This document shows positions 17,073 to 27,433 of a DNA stretch of 48,533 nucleotides, piece by piece (position 1 is the stretch's first letter; each line of letters starts with the position of its first letter). The DNA comes from Salinarimonas ramus (lineage in GTDB: Bacteria > Pseudomonadota > Alphaproteobacteria > Rhizobiales > Beijerinckiaceae). The translations under genes were made by a program, and so were the position numbers. Where the stretch lies: contig NZ_BMMF01000019.1 of the NCBI RefSeq assembly GCF_014645695.1, forward strand, positions 1-48,533, written 5' to 3'. The notes beneath the pieces are model-generated. The model searched no databases and was not told where the DNA came from. It saw only the letters and a list, made by a program, of their open reading frames with translations.

Positions 17073-17765
17073 TCAGAAGCGCAGCACGCGGAAGAGACGC
17101 GCCACGTCGAGGAGCGAGACCAGCGCGGAGGCGACGTAGGTGAGCGCCGCCGCGCGTAGCACGCTCTTCGCCTTGGGCAGGTCGCCCTCGCCGAGGAAGC
17201 CGCCCTTCTCGAGGATGGGCAGCGCCCGGCCGAAGCTCGCGTCGAGCTCGACGGGGAGCGTCAGCACATGGACGAGGAGGCGCGAGCCCATCAGTGCCAC
17301 CGCGACGCCGATCTGCAGGACGAGGATCGCGGGCGACTTGACGAGGAGCATGACGAGCGGCGCCGCCGCGAGCACGAGGGCCGCGGTCACCTCGATCTTG
17401 CGGATGGAGCCGGCGAGCTTCAGGCGCGTCGCGAGGAGACGATCCCCGTCGGCGTCCTGCATGGCGTGGGAGGCCTCGTGCGCGGCAACGGCGACGGCGG
17501 TGATGGAGCGGCCGTCGTGATTGTCGGGGGAGAGCCGCACGACCTTCTCGATCGGGTCGTAATGGTCACCGCCCGGCGGGGCGATCTCGACGCGCACGCT
17601 CTGGAGCCGGGCGAGATCGAGGAGATGGCGGGCGAGCTCGCCGCCGGTGCCGGGGAAATCCGCGCGCTCCACCGCGTGGCGGCGCATCACCGTGCGCACC
17701 CACCATTGCGGCAGGAAGACCGCAGCGAGGAAGAGGATGCCGAGAAGGCCGAGAACGAGCGCCAT
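17073..17765 (-). CDS. Membrane zinc metallopeptidase (PF04298 family, YugP-like)
   Basis: This 230-residue protein begins with a membrane helix (LVLGLLGILFLAAVFLPQWW). It then carries a soluble part with the zinc motif AAHEASHAMQ (HExxH) near residue 95, followed by hydrophobic segments and ELDASFGRA, where the conserved glutamate could be the third ligand. This architecture defines the Zn-dependent neutral protease 2 family, whose substrates are unknown. The gene is complete and converges on the muramidase gene with an 18-base gap. The ATG at 17765 has only a modest ribosome-binding site. No neighbour suggests a target. Confidence 0.87.
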   Translation of the reverse strand: MALVLGLLGILFLAAVFLPQWWVRTVMRRHAVERADFPGTGGELARHLLDLARLQSVRVEIAPPGGDHYDPIEKVVRLSPDNHDGRSITAVAVAAHEASHAMQDADGDRLLATRLKLAGSIRKIEVTAALVLAAAPLVMLLVKSPAILVLQIGVAVALMGSRLLVHVLTLPVELDASFGRALPILEKGGFLGEGDLPKAKSVLRAAALTYVASALVSLLDVARLFRVLRF

Positions 17766-17942
17766 GGGCCTAATCTAGGCGTGCCCCGCGCGCACGGCGA
17801 GTGGGCGGCGCTGCGGCGGAATGGGCATCACGAGGGCGTGAGCGCCGCCGCTCTCCGGGTGCGCCCGGATGCCGCAGGCCTGCGTCACGATCTACGCTCC
17901 GCCCCGGACTGGAGGGCGAGCGGAAGCGCGAGGGAGAGGGCG

Positions 17943-18320
17943 ATGACGGGACACGGCCAATTCCACTGGAACGAGCTCATGACGAAGGACATCGCCGCCT
18001 CGAAGGCGTTCTACGGCGAGGTGCTCGGCTGGACCTTCGAGGACATGCCCATGGGCGACGGCACGGTCTACACCGTCGCCATGGCCGGCGGCCAGCCCGC
18101 GGCGGGGCTCTTCGACATGGCGTCGATGACGGAGGCGGGGCCGGAGGGCTGGTTCGCCTACATCGCCGTGGACGACCTCGACGCTGCGCTCGCGGCTGCG
18201 AGGGAGCGGGGCGCGATCGTCTATCGCGAGCCCTTCGACGTTCCCGACGTCGGGCGCATCGCCATCCTCGCCGATCCCCGCGGCGCGGCGCAGGGCTGGA
18301 TGACGCCGGCCCGGCGCTGA
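17943..18320 (+). CDS. VOC family protein (glyoxalase/bleomycin-resistance fold)
   Basis: This is a 125-residue protein of the vicinal-oxygen-chelate superfamily. Paired beta-alpha-beta-beta-beta units are visible: HFHWNE-type opening FHWNELMTKDIAASKAFYGEVLGWTF, then WFAYIAVDDLDAALAAARERG and a final IAILADPRGAAQGWM. Members bind a metal or a small hydrophobic ligand; enzymatic activity cannot be assigned. The ATG at 17943 has AGGGAGAGGGCG in front of it, which marks the true start inside a much longer open frame. The gene ends 93 bases before the convergent hppA stop, with a strong hairpin between. Confidence 0.85.
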   Translation: MTGHGQFHWNELMTKDIAASKAFYGEVLGWTFEDMPMGDGTVYTVAMAGGQPAAGLFDMASMTEAGPEGWFAYIAVDDLDAALAAARERGAIVYREPFDVPDVGRIAILADPRGAAQGWMTPARR

Positions 18321-18356
18321 GCCGCGCCGGGCCCGTTGAAGGGTCGAAACGAAGAA

Positions 18357-18395
18357 GCCCGCCGCGCCGGGGATCTCCCCCGGGCCGCGGCGGGC
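18357..18395 (-). terminator. Intrinsic terminator of hppA
   Basis: GCCCGCCGCG at 18357-18366 pairs with CGCGGCGGGC at 18386-18395, and the inner CGGGG/CCCCG bases extend the stem. Read on the minus strand the hairpin is followed by TTCTTCGTTTC, so it mainly terminates hppA. It may also block read-through from the VOC gene. Confidence 0.75.
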
Positions 18396-18413
18396 CTCGT
18401 CTCGGCGCGCGGC

Positions 18414-20594
18414 TCAGTTGTGGGCGAGGATCGCCAGGAGCAGGAGCGCGATGATGTTGGTGATCTTGATCGCCGGGTTCACGGCGGGGCCCGCCGTGTC
18501 CTTGTAGGGATCGCCGACGGTGTCGCCGGTGACCGACGCCTTGTGCGCCTCCGAGCCCTTCATGTGCTTGACGCCGTCCTTGTCGACGAAGCCGTCCTCG
18601 AAGGACTTCTTGGCATTGTCCCAGGCGCCGCCGCCGGAGGTCATGGAGATCGCCACGAACAGGCCCGTGACGATGACGCCGAGCAGCATGGCGCCCACCG
18701 CCGAGAAGGCCTGGCTCTTGCCCGCCACGGCGTAGATGACGAAGTAGGTCACGATCGGCGCGAGCACCGGGAGGAGCGAGGGCACCACCATCTCGCGGAT
18801 GGCGGCCTTGGTGAGCATGTCGACCGCACGCCCGTAATCCGGCCGGTCCGTGCCCGCCATGATGCCCGGCTTCTCCTTGAACTGGCGCCGGACCTCCTCG
18901 ACCACCGCGCCGGCGGCGCGGCCCACCGCCGTCATGGCGATGCCGCCGAAGAGGAAGGGGATGAGGCCGCCGAAGAGCAGGCCCACCACCACGTAGGGGT
19001 TGGCCAGCGAGAAGTCCGGCGTCACGCCCGCGAAGTACTGGTATTGCGTCGATCCCTCGCGGTTCGCCTCGAGGATGAAGTAGTTGAGGTCAGACGTGTA
19101 GGCGGCGAAGAGAACGAGCGCGCCGAGCCCCGCCGAGCCGATGGCGTAGCCCTTCGTGACGGCCTTGGTCGTGTTGCCGACCGCGTCGAGCGCGTCGGTG
19201 GAGCGGCGCACCTCCTTGGGCAGGCCCGCCATCTCGGCGATGCCGCCGGCATTGTCGGTCACCGGCCCGAAGGCGTCGAGCGCCACCACCATGCCGGCGA
19301 GCGCCAGCATCGCGGTGACCGCGATGGCGATGCCGAACAGGCCCGCCAGCAGATAGGCGCCGATGATGCCGAAGCAGATCACGATCGTCGGCAGCGCGGT
19401 GGATTCGAGCGAGATCGCGAGGCCCTGGATGACGTTGGTGCCATGGCCCGTCACGGAGGATTGCGAGATCGAGCGCACCGGCCGGAAGCCGACGCCCGTG
19501 TAGTATTCCGTGATCCAGACGATCAGGCCGGTGACGACGAGGCCGAGCACCGCCGCCAGGAAGAGGTCGAGCGCGGTGAAGACCGTGACGTTCTCGCCGC
19601 CGCCGAGCGTCGGCACGACCGCCGTGAACTCCGCCCCGAAGCCGCCGAACAGGACGAGCGTGACGATTGCGATCGCGCCGATCGAGAGAACGCCAGTGGC
19701 GATGAAGCCCTTGTAGAGCGCGCCCATGATCGAGGAATTGGCGCCGAGCTTCACGAAGAACGTGCCGGCGATGGAGGTCACGATGCACGCCGCGCCGATG
19801 GCGAGCGGGTAGATCAGCATCGTCTCCATGACGCTCTGGCCGGCGAAGAAGATCGCCGCGAGCACCATGGTGGCCACGAAGGTCACGGCGTAGGTCTCGA
19901 ACAGGTCCGCCGCCATGCCGGCGCAATCGCCGACGTTGTCGCCCACGTTGTCGGCGATGGTGGCCGGGTTGCGCGGGTCGTCCTCGGGGATGCCGGCCTC
20001 GACCTTGCCGACGAGGTCGCCGCCGACGTCCGCGCCCTTGGTGAAGATGCCGCCGCCGAGCCGCGCGAAGATGGAGATCAGCGAGGCGCCGAATCCGAGC
20101 GCGACGAGCGAGTCGATGACGATGCGCGAGCCGGGGTCGTTGCCGAGCCCGCGGGTGAGGATCGCGTAGTAGACGACGACGCCCAGCAGCGCGAGGCCCG
20201 CCACCAGCATTCCGGTGACGGCGCCGGACTTGAAGGCGACGTCCAGGCCCTTGGCGAGCGACGTGGAGGCGGCCTGCGCCGTGCGCACGTTGGCGCGCAC
20301 CGAGACGTTCATGCCGATGAAGCCGGCGGCGCCCGACAGGATCGCGCCGATGGCGAAGCCGATGGCGACCCAGATCCCCAGGAGCCAGACGATCGCGGCG
20401 AAGAGAATGACACCGACGATGCCGATGGTGAAATATTGACGCTTGAGATAGGCCTGCGCGCCCTCGGCGATGGCGCCGGCGATCTCCTGCATCCGCAGGG
20501 TGCCGGCGTCACGCTTCATGACGTCGTTGATGGCCCACAGGCCGTAGGCGATGGATAGCGCACCGCCCAGGATGATGAGTGTGAGTGCGAGCAT
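18414..20594 (-). CDS. hppA: Membrane-bound proton-translocating pyrophosphatase (K+-independent type)
   Basis: This 726-residue protein has about sixteen transmembrane helices. It hydrolyses pyrophosphate in the cytoplasm and pumps protons across the membrane. The substrate motif is [11 protein letters not shown] (about 189-199), followed by the acidic [19 protein letters not shown] block and the C-terminal [14 protein letters not shown] motif. At the position that sets potassium dependence the sequence is GNTTK with K477, the hallmark of K+-independent H+-pyrophosphatases as in Rhodospirillum. AAGGACGG precedes the ATG. The gene follows the MFS gene on the same strand after about 200 bases, so it may have its own promoter. 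It conserves energy from the pyrophosphate released by biosynthesis. Confidence 0.97.
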   Translation of the reverse strand: MLALTLIILGGALSIAYGLWAINDVMKRDAGTLRMQEIAGAIAEGAQAYLKRQYFTIGIVGVILFAAIVWLLGIWVAIGFAIGAILSGAAGFIGMNVSVRANVRTAQAASTSLAKGLDVAFKSGAVTGMLVAGLALLGVVVYYAILTRGLGNDPGSRIVIDSLVALGFGASLISIFARLGGGIFTKGADVGGDLVGKVEAGIPEDDPRNPATIADNVGDNVGDCAGMAADLFETYAVTFVATMVLAAIFFAGQSVMETMLIYPLAIGAACIVTSIAGTFFVKLGANSSIMGALYKGFIATGVLSIGAIAIVTLVLFGGFGAEFTAVVPTLGGGENVTVFTALDLFLAAVLGLVVTGLIVWITEYYTGVGFRPVRSISQSSVTGHGTNVIQGLAISLESTALPTIVICFGIIGAYLLAGLFGIAIAVTAMLALAGMVVALDAFGPVTDNAGGIAEMAGLPKEVRRSTDALDAVGNTTKAVTKGYAIGSAGLGALVLFAAYTSDLNYFILEANREGSTQYQYFAGVTPDFSLANPYVVVGLLFGGLIPFLFGGIAMTAVGRAAGAVVEEVRRQFKEKPGIMAGTDRPDYGRAVDMLTKAAIREMVVPSLLPVLAPIVTYFVIYAVAGKSQAFSAVGAMLLGVIVTGLFVAISMTSGGGAWDNAKKSFEDGFVDKDGVKHMKGSEAHKASVTGDTVGDPYKDTAGPAVNPAIKITNIIALLLLAILAHN

Positions 20595-20795
20595 CTGACC
20601 GTCCTTGGGATCGGGGTCGGCGACGTGTCCGTTCCGTGCCGGCGCGTCGCGACGCGCCGGGGCCGGCGCTCGCCCCCTCGAGGTTCTCCGCTCCGAGTCG
20701 TGCCAAACTTTGCGGCGGTGCGCAAATGCGTTCTGCGGCGTTTACGCACGCAAATCACCGGTTTCGTGAACGCGGACGGGGAACGGTGCCCGGTT

Positions 20796-22067
20796 TCAGG
20801 CCGCGGCGAGCCGCTTCGCGCGCGCTTGCAGCGCGACGAGCACGAGGGCGAGCACGATGGGCGGGAACACGAGCCAGTTGAGCGTCTCCCACCCGCCGAG
20901 ATCGAGCAGCTTGCCCGCCGAGAAGGAGGCGATCGCCACCGAGCCGAAGACGAGGAAGTCGTTGGCCGCCTGCACCTTGGTGCGCTCCTCGGGGCGATGG
21001 CAGTCCGTCACCATGGCGGTGGCGCCGATGAAGCCGAAGTTCCAGCCGAGCCCGAGCAGGACGAGCCCGCCCCAGAAATGCGCGACCGTCAGCCCCGAAA
21101 GGTTGATCGCCGCCGCGATCGCCGTGAGGACGAGGCCGATGGCGGTAATCGTCTCCTTGCCGAAGCGGTCGATGAGGCGCCCGGTGAAGAAGGCCGGCGC
21201 GAACATCGCCAGGATGTGCCAGGAGATACCCAGCGCCGCCGTCTCCACCGGCAGGCCGCAGCCCACCATGGCGAGCGGCGTCGCCGTCATGAGGAAGCTC
21301 ATCAGGCCGTAGGAGACGAGGCCCGCGATCACCGCGACGACGAAGCGTCCCTGGCGCACGATGACCGAGAGCGGGCGCCCGGTATCCGCCTTCGCCGCCG
21401 CCGACCCCGGGAGTGCCGCGGCGGAGGCCGCGGGGCGCGCGGGCGCGCGGAAGAGCGAGACGACGAGGATCGAGACGAGGGCGAGCGCCGCCTGCGCCAG
21501 GAAGGCGCCGGCGAAGGGCGCTTCCGGGATCGCCTCGCGGGTGAGGATCACCACCTGCGGGCCGATGATGCCGGCGACGAGCCCGCCCGCCATCACCCAG
21601 GAGATCGCCCGCGCCTTGAAGGCCGGGCTCGCCGTGTCGGCGGCGGCGTAGCGATACGATTGCACGTAGGAGCCGTACATCCCCGCCACGAAGGTGCCGA
21701 GGCAGAACAGATAGAACGCCTCGCGCACGATGCCGACGCTCGCGATGGCGCCGGCGACGACGCCGATCGAGGCGCCGAGCACGTAGCCGGCGCGCCGCCC
21801 GTAGCGGCGCATGATCATCGCCGCGGGAATGGTGCCGAGCGCGAGCCCCAGGTTGAGCAGGCTCACCGGGAGCGTCGCGAGGGCGGGGTTCTCCGCGAGG
21901 CTCTGCCCGACGATGCCGCCGAGCGAGATGACGATCGCAGGGTTCGCGCCGCCGAGCGCCTGCGCGCCCGCCATGACGAAGGCGTTGCGGCGCGCGAGCG
22001 CGTCGTCGGTGCCCGGATGCGCCGGCGCAGCCTCGGCCTCGAGCGCCCCCGCCTTCGTCGTCGTCAT
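20796..22067 (-). CDS. MFS transporter
   Basis: This 423-residue major facilitator has twelve predicted helices. A basic loop after helix 2 (MIMRRYGRRAGYVLG) corresponds to the MFS A-motif region, and a long cytoplasmic loop in the middle is rich in Ala/Pro (about 205-230). TM2-TM3 and the LGLGWNFGFIGATAMVTDCHRPEERTK block match the uncharacterised MFS group often found between thiL and hppA in Rhizobiales. The substrate is unknown. The gene starts 9 bases after the thiL stop, with GAGCGGGGCGG as ribosome-binding site, so it is almost certainly co-transcribed with thiL. That linkage might hint at a thiamine-related solute, but this is only inference. Confidence 0.9.
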   Translation of the reverse strand: MTTTKAGALEAEAAPAHPGTDDALARRNAFVMAGAQALGGANPAIVISLGGIVGQSLAENPALATLPVSLLNLGLALGTIPAAMIMRRYGRRAGYVLGASIGVVAGAIASVGIVREAFYLFCLGTFVAGMYGSYVQSYRYAAADTASPAFKARAISWVMAGGLVAGIIGPQVVILTREAIPEAPFAGAFLAQAALALVSILVVSLFRAPARPAASAAALPGSAAAKADTGRPLSVIVRQGRFVVAVIAGLVSYGLMSFLMTATPLAMVGCGLPVETAALGISWHILAMFAPAFFTGRLIDRFGKETITAIGLVLTAIAAAINLSGLTVAHFWGGLVLLGLGWNFGFIGATAMVTDCHRPEERTKVQAANDFLVFGSVAIASFSAGKLLDLGGWETLNWLVFPPIVLALVLVALQARAKRLAAA

Positions 22068-22076
22068 CCGCCCCGC

Positions 22077-23120
22077 TCAGAAATGGCTGTAGGAGCCCGA
22101 CGCATAGCGCGTTTCCACACCGCCGTCACGGAAAACGGGGAGCGCGTCCTCCTCGCCGTTGCGCTCGACGAAGGTTCCGATGGCGGTGGCGCGAAGCCCC
22201 GCGCGGTCGCACGCGTCGAGGAAGGGCGCGAGCGCCGCGTCGGGGACGGCGCAGAGGATCTCGTAATCGTCCCCGCCGGTGAGCACCGTGTCGATCAGGG
22301 TCGGGTCGACCGCGAGCGCGGCGCGGACGGGATCGGAGAGGGGCACGAGGGCGACGTCGACCTCCGCGCTCACGCCGGACGTGCGGCACATCTTGGCGAG
22401 ATCGCCCGCGAGCCCGTCCGACACGTCCATCGCCGCGCGCGCATGGGCGCGCAACGCCGCGATCGCCGCGAGCCGCGGGCGCGGATGCAGGTAGCGGTCG
22501 GTGAGGAAGACGCGCCCCTCGACGCCGAGCGCATCGGTCCACGGCGCTCCGGGAGCCGTTCGCAGGAGGAGGCCCAGCGCCGAATCGCCGATCGTCCCGG
22601 TGACGACGACGCGGTCGCCGGGGCGCGCGTCGAACCGGTGGACCATGGCGCCCCGCGGCGTCTCGCCGAAGGCGGTGACGGAGAGGGTGAGCGGGCCCGG
22701 GATCTTCACCGTGTCGCCACCGAGGAGCGGGCAGCGGAAGGCCTCGGCGGCGTCCTTCAGGCCCGCCGCGAACTGCCCGAGCCAGCGCGCGCCGTGGTCC
22801 TGCGGCAGCGCGGCCGAGAGCAGGAAGCCGCGAGGCTCGGCGCCCTTGGACGCTAGATCGGAGACGTTGACGCCGAGCGCCTTGCGCCCGATGGCGCCGG
22901 GCGGGTCGTCGGGGAAGAAGTGCACGCCGGCGACCAGCGTATCGAGGGTGACGACGAGCTCCATCCCCTCCCCCGGCACGATCCGCGCGGCGTCGTCGCG
23001 CAGGCCGAAGGCCCCCTCCCCCGCGATGGGCGCGAAGAAGCGCGCGATGAGGCCGTCCTCGGTGAGGCGAGCGTCGTCGGTGAGGCGCGTCGGGTCGCCG
23101 TCGTGCACGGGATCGGACAT
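22077..23120 (-). CDS. thiL: Thiamine-phosphate kinase
   Basis: This 347-residue enzyme phosphorylates thiamine monophosphate to thiamine diphosphate, the active cofactor. It has the PurM/AIR-synthase-like N-terminal domain with the ATP and metal-binding blocks FGLRDDAARI, LVVTLDTLVAGVHF, IGRKALGVNVSDLASKGA and CPLLGGDTVK. The C-terminal domain carries AAMDVSDGLAGDLAKM and VLTGGDDYEILCAV, both diagnostic for ThiL. The gene leads a thiL-MFS pair. In many alphaproteobacteria thiL directly follows nusB; here the two are about 13 kb apart. I see no TPP riboswitch upstream. Confidence 0.96.
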   Translation of the reverse strand: MSDPVHDGDPTRLTDDARLTEDGLIARFFAPIAGEGAFGLRDDAARIVPGEGMELVVTLDTLVAGVHFFPDDPPGAIGRKALGVNVSDLASKGAEPRGFLLSAALPQDHGARWLGQFAAGLKDAAEAFRCPLLGGDTVKIPGPLTLSVTAFGETPRGAMVHRFDARPGDRVVVTGTIGDSALGLLLRTAPGAPWTDALGVEGRVFLTDRYLHPRPRLAAIAALRAHARAAMDVSDGLAGDLAKMCRTSGVSAEVDVALVPLSDPVRAALAVDPTLIDTVLTGGDDYEILCAVPDAALAPFLDACDRAGLRATAIGTFVERNGEEDALPVFRDGGVETRYASGSYSHF

Positions 23121-23212
23121 GAGATGGTCTCGCGGGAATCAACAGCCGGTTCGACGGTCGGTCCTCGACATATGTCGCATACGCCCGCGGCGGGCAAGCG
23201 TGGGGCGTTTCG

Positions 23213-23851
23213 TCACTCTCGCACCTTTCGCTTGAACGGCCCAGGCACCGCGAAGGCGGGGACGCGCTCGGCATAGTCGCGCCAGGCGACGCCGAAGCGG
23301 GCGTCGAGCGCGCGGTCCTCGACATGGGCCTGGACGCGCAGGACGGAGAGGCCGACGAGGAGCGACACGAGCGAGAACACGCTCGGCAGCGCCAGGAAGA
23401 AGCCGATCTGGCCGAGCGCCACGGCCACGAAGAGCGGGTGGCGCATGGCCGCGAAGGGTCCGCCGGTGATGAGCCGCCGCGGGCCGTCGTCGCTCACGCC
23501 CGACATCCAGTCTTCCGACATGTACGAATGGGTATAGACGACGAGCGCCAGCGAGGCGAGGAGGAAGAGGAGCCCGCTCGCCACGAAGGCCGGCGTGTAG
23601 AGCGGCTCGAAGCGCCCGAGCCACGGGTCGATGCCGGGATAGGGCACGCGCACGACGCAGATGCCCCAGATCGCGAAGCGGAAGACGTTGAAGAGGATGC
23701 GTCCCACGTACTGGGCGGAATAGGTGCGGCCGCGATGCGCGTGCGAGCGACCGGTCCGCGCGCGCAACGCGAACAGCTTCGCCGTGTAGAACACGGCGAT
23801 GAAGGTGAAATAGCAGGCGAGCGCTGCTCGCCCGAAGACCAGCACGTCCAC
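23213..23851 (-). CDS. Isoprenylcysteine carboxyl methyltransferase (ICMT/PEMT-like) family membrane protein
   Basis: This is a 212-residue protein with about five membrane helices. The C-terminal part has the family signature: AMRHPLFVAVALGQIGFFLA (the RHP motif that binds AdoMet) and later AHVEDRALDARFGVAWRDYAERVPAFAVP (the E..L...FG..Y..Y...VP pattern). Family members methylate lipids or protein carboxyl groups at the membrane; the bacterial substrate is unknown. I chose the GTG at 23851 because hydrophobic family-like sequence begins there, while the open frame upstream is Arg/Pro-rich. It sits between thiL and the aap operon and shows no tight coupling to either. Confidence 0.82.
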   Translation of the reverse strand: MDVLVFGRAALACYFTFIAVFYTAKLFALRARTGRSHAHRGRTYSAQYVGRILFNVFRFAIWGICVVRVPYPGIDPWLGRFEPLYTPAFVASGLLFLLASLALVVYTHSYMSEDWMSGVSDDGPRRLITGGPFAAMRHPLFVAVALGQIGFFLALPSVFSLVSLLVGLSVLRVQAHVEDRALDARFGVAWRDYAERVPAFAVPGPFKRKVRE

Positions 23852-24112
23852 GAGAGCGACTTTCCGCGCGACCGAGCCCCCGCCGGCGAACGGCCGACTT
23901 CGGCTCTGGGCGCCTCGCGTCACTCGCGCCCGAACCGTACGCTTTCCCGCGCGCTCTCGGGGGCGGCTCTGACGGCTCGCTCTCACCCGCGCTCGGGGAA
24001 GTACATCACGGTTGCGGGGAAAAGAGAACCCCGGAGGGGTGCGACCGAGGGCGGCGGCCGCGCATGCGCGCAACGCCGCCGCCTCCCGGCCTTTCGCAGG
24101 TGACCCCGCCGA

Positions 24113-24904
<792 letters not shown>

Positions 24905-24918
24905 CTCGATCCCCTCTC

Positions 24919-26070
24919 TCATCGTTTTTCGCTAGCGGCGAGCCGACGCTCGACGGATTGTGAATACCAGGACATGCCCCAGCAGCAGAGGAAGTAGAAG
25001 ATCGCCGCGAAGGCGTAGCCCGAATAGTTCACCGACGGCGCCGACCAGACCGGGTCGACGCGCGCCGATTCCACCGTGCGGATCAGGTCGAAGATGCCGA
25101 CGATGGAGACGAGCGTCGTGTCCTTGAACAGGCCGATGAAGGTGTTGACGATGCCCGGGATGACGATGCGCAGGGCCTGCGGCAGGATGATGAAGTACAT
25201 CATCTTCGGGTAGGACAGGCCGAGCGACATCGCCCCTTCGTACTGTCCCTTCGGGATCGCCTGAAGGCCTCCGCGGATCACCTCGGCCATGTAGGCGGAC
25301 GCGAAGAAGGCGACACCGATGAGCGGGCGCACCAGGCGATCCACGGTGACGCCTTCCGCGAGGAAGAGCGGCAGCATGGTGTTCGCCATGAACAGCACGG
25401 TGATGAGCGGCACGCCGCGGGTGAACTCGATGACGATCACGCAGACCAGCCGCACGATGGGCAGGTGCGAGCGTCGCCCGAGCGCCAGCAGCACGCCGAA
25501 GGGCAGCGACACGACGATGCCCACCGCCGAGACGACGATCGTCACGAGGATGCCGCCCCACAGGCCGGTCGGGACCTCCTCCAGGCCGATCATCGGGAAG
25601 CCGGCCAGCAGCCAGTAGGATAGGAGCGGCACGACGATGAAGAAGTAGATCGCGCCGATCCCGCGCTTGGGCGCGTCGAGCCAGAGCATCCACACGATGC
25701 CGACGGCGAGCACCAGGAAGAAGATGTTCGGCCGCCAGCGCAGCTCCATCGGGTAGGAGCCGTAGACGAAGTAGTTGATGCGGTCGATGACGAAGGCCCA
25801 GCAGGCGCCGACCTCGCGACCGGTCGTGTCCTCGCGGCAGGCGCTGCCGTCGGACCCGGTCCAGACGGCGCTGCCGATGAGATAGTCGATGATCGGCGGG
25901 ATGGTCCAGAAGAGAACCCATGCCATGACGAGCGTGACGACCGTGTTGATCGGGCCGGAGAACAGGTTCTCCCGCATCCAGAGCACGGGTCCGCTGGCGG
26001 TGCGCGGCGGCGGCAGGGCGTCCACCTGCTCGGCGCGGACGAAGGAGCGCTGAGGCGCGACGACGTTCAT
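24919..26070 (-). CDS. aapM: General L-amino acid ABC transporter, permease AapM
   Basis: This 383-residue inner-membrane permease is of the HisMQ type. Unlike short HisM proteins it has the extended N-terminal half typical of AapM, with extra helices and a periplasmic loop (about 60-100, with two cysteines). The C-terminal half holds the permease core and the EAA-like loop ([30 protein letters not shown]) that contacts AapP. It pairs with AapQ. The start at 26070 lies 10 bases past the aapQ stop, and the end overlaps or abuts aapP. Order and spacing match rhizobial aapJQMP. Confidence 0.94.
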   Translation of the reverse strand: MNVVAPQRSFVRAEQVDALPPPRTASGPVLWMRENLFSGPINTVVTLVMAWVLFWTIPPIIDYLIGSAVWTGSDGSACREDTTGREVGACWAFVIDRINYFVYGSYPMELRWRPNIFFLVLAVGIVWMLWLDAPKRGIGAIYFFIVVPLLSYWLLAGFPMIGLEEVPTGLWGGILVTIVVSAVGIVVSLPFGVLLALGRRSHLPIVRLVCVIVIEFTRGVPLITVLFMANTMLPLFLAEGVTVDRLVRPLIGVAFFASAYMAEVIRGGLQAIPKGQYEGAMSLGLSYPKMMYFIILPQALRIVIPGIVNTFIGLFKDTTLVSIVGIFDLIRTVESARVDPVWSAPSVNYSGYAFAAIFYFLCCWGMSWYSQSVERRLAASEKR

Positions 26071-26080
26071 GACGACCTCC

Positions 26081-27280
26081 TCAGCGTTCCACCAGCGCGA
26101 TGCGCTGATTGTACATGTTCATGAAGAACGAGGTCACGAGCGAGATCGTCAGGTAGACGAGCATGGTGATCGTGACGACCTCCACCGCCTGGCCGGTCTG
26201 GTTCAGCACCGTCCCCATGAAGACCTGCACGAGATCCGGGTAGGCGATGGCGACGGCCAGCGACGAGTTCTTCGTGAGGTTGAGATATTGGCTCGTCAGC
26301 GGCGGGACGATGACGCGCATCGCCTGCGGGATGACGACGAAGCGCATCGTCTGCCCGGGCTTCAGCCCCAGCGACGACGCGGCCTCCGTCTGCCCGCGGG
26401 ACACCGCGAGGATGCCTGCGCGCACGACCTCGGCGATGAAGGCGCCGGTATAGACCGACAGGCCGAGAACGAGCGCCACGAACTCGGGATAGAGCTGCAT
26501 GCCGCCGGTGAGGTTGAAGCGCCCCTGCTCCGGCACGTCGAAGGAAATGGGGTTCGCGCCGAACAGCGCGAGCACGCCCCAGACGAGGGCCGGCAGGCCG
26601 ACGAGGAGCCCGAAGGTCGTCCACCCCACGGGGAATTGCTCGCCCGTCGCCGCCTGGCGCGCCTTGGCCCAGCGCCGGATGACGATGCTGGCGACGAGGC
26701 CGATCGCGAAGGCGAGCGGGATGACGAAAGCGTCCCAATGGTAGATCGGTGCCGGCATGGAGAGGCCGCGCACGCTCAGATAGATGCCCGGCCCGAGCGG
26801 GATGGCGTCTCGCGCGGCGGGCAGCGTCGCCAGCACCGCGTTGTACCAGAACAGCAGCTGCAGGAGGAGCGGCAGGTTGCGGATGAGCTCCACGTAGGTC
26901 GCCGCGACCTTCGCCAGGATGAAGTTCTTCGACAGGCGCGCGATGCCGGCCGCGAAGCCGATGATCGTCGCGAGCACGATGCCGATCGCCGCCACGACGA
27001 GCGTGTTGAGCAGCCCCACCATGAAAGCGTCGAAATAGGTCGACGAGGCCGACGAATAGGGGATGAAGGCCTGGTTGATGTCGAAGCCGGCGGCCTCGCC
27101 GAAGAAGCCGAAGCCGGATGCGATCCGCGCCGCGCGCAAATTTTCGATCGCGTTGGTGACGGCCTCGTAGGCCAGCCACCCGATGACCAGGACCAGAACG
27201 CCCTGGAAGAAGAAGCCGCGAACCTTCGGATCATAGATCAACGATGTTCGCGGCGGCGCTTGATCGACGACGCTCGCCAC
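26081..27280 (-). CDS. aapQ: General L-amino acid ABC transporter, permease AapQ
   Basis: This is a 399-residue HisMQ-type permease of the extended AapQ kind. A long N-terminal region with a first helix (FFFQGVLVLVIGWLAYEAVTN) and a large insertion precede the permease core. The coupling loop reads AEVVRAGILAVSRGQTEAASSLGL. I chose the GTG at 27280 (VASVVDQAPPR) because GGAGGGTATTCGAG stands directly in front; an ATG six codons upstream at 27298 is also open. It follows aapJ after about 150 bases that hold a strong hairpin, so it is probably expressed at a lower level than the binding protein. Confidence 0.94.
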   Translation of the reverse strand: MASVVDQAPPRTSLIYDPKVRGFFFQGVLVLVIGWLAYEAVTNAIENLRAARIASGFGFFGEAAGFDINQAFIPYSSASSTYFDAFMVGLLNTLVVAAIGIVLATIIGFAAGIARLSKNFILAKVAATYVELIRNLPLLLQLLFWYNAVLATLPAARDAIPLGPGIYLSVRGLSMPAPIYHWDAFVIPLAFAIGLVASIVIRRWAKARQAATGEQFPVGWTTFGLLVGLPALVWGVLALFGANPISFDVPEQGRFNLTGGMQLYPEFVALVLGLSVYTGAFIAEVVRAGILAVSRGQTEAASSLGLKPGQTMRFVVIPQAMRVIVPPLTSQYLNLTKNSSLAVAIAYPDLVQVFMGTVLNQTGQAVEVVTITMLVYLTISLVTSFFMNMYNQRIALVER

Positions 27281-27390
27281 CTCGAATACCCTCCACAAGC
27301 CGGCCAGCGCCGGTCCACGTCATCCCGAACGGCGGATCGTCGTCCGCGGCCGCTGTCCCAGGGGCGGCTCTTTACGTTCCGGATGCAAGA

Positions 27391-27422
27391 AGGGCGCCGC
27401 ACCCTGGCGAGCGCGGCGCCCT
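27391..27422 (-). terminator. Hairpin between aapJ and aapQ (partial terminator/attenuator)
   Basis: AGGGCGCCGC (27391-27400) and GCGGCGCCCT (27413-27422) form a perfect 10-bp stem. On the minus strand it lies 11 bases after the aapJ stop and is followed by TTCTTGC. Such hairpins after the binding-protein gene commonly stop part of the transcripts or protect the 3' end, so that binding protein exceeds permease. Confidence 0.65.
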
Positions 27423-27433
27423 GCGACGATCCG

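Noticed and set aside
23121-23212. TPP riboswitch upstream of thiL
   Set aside because: The gap is too short and lacks the CTGAGA core.
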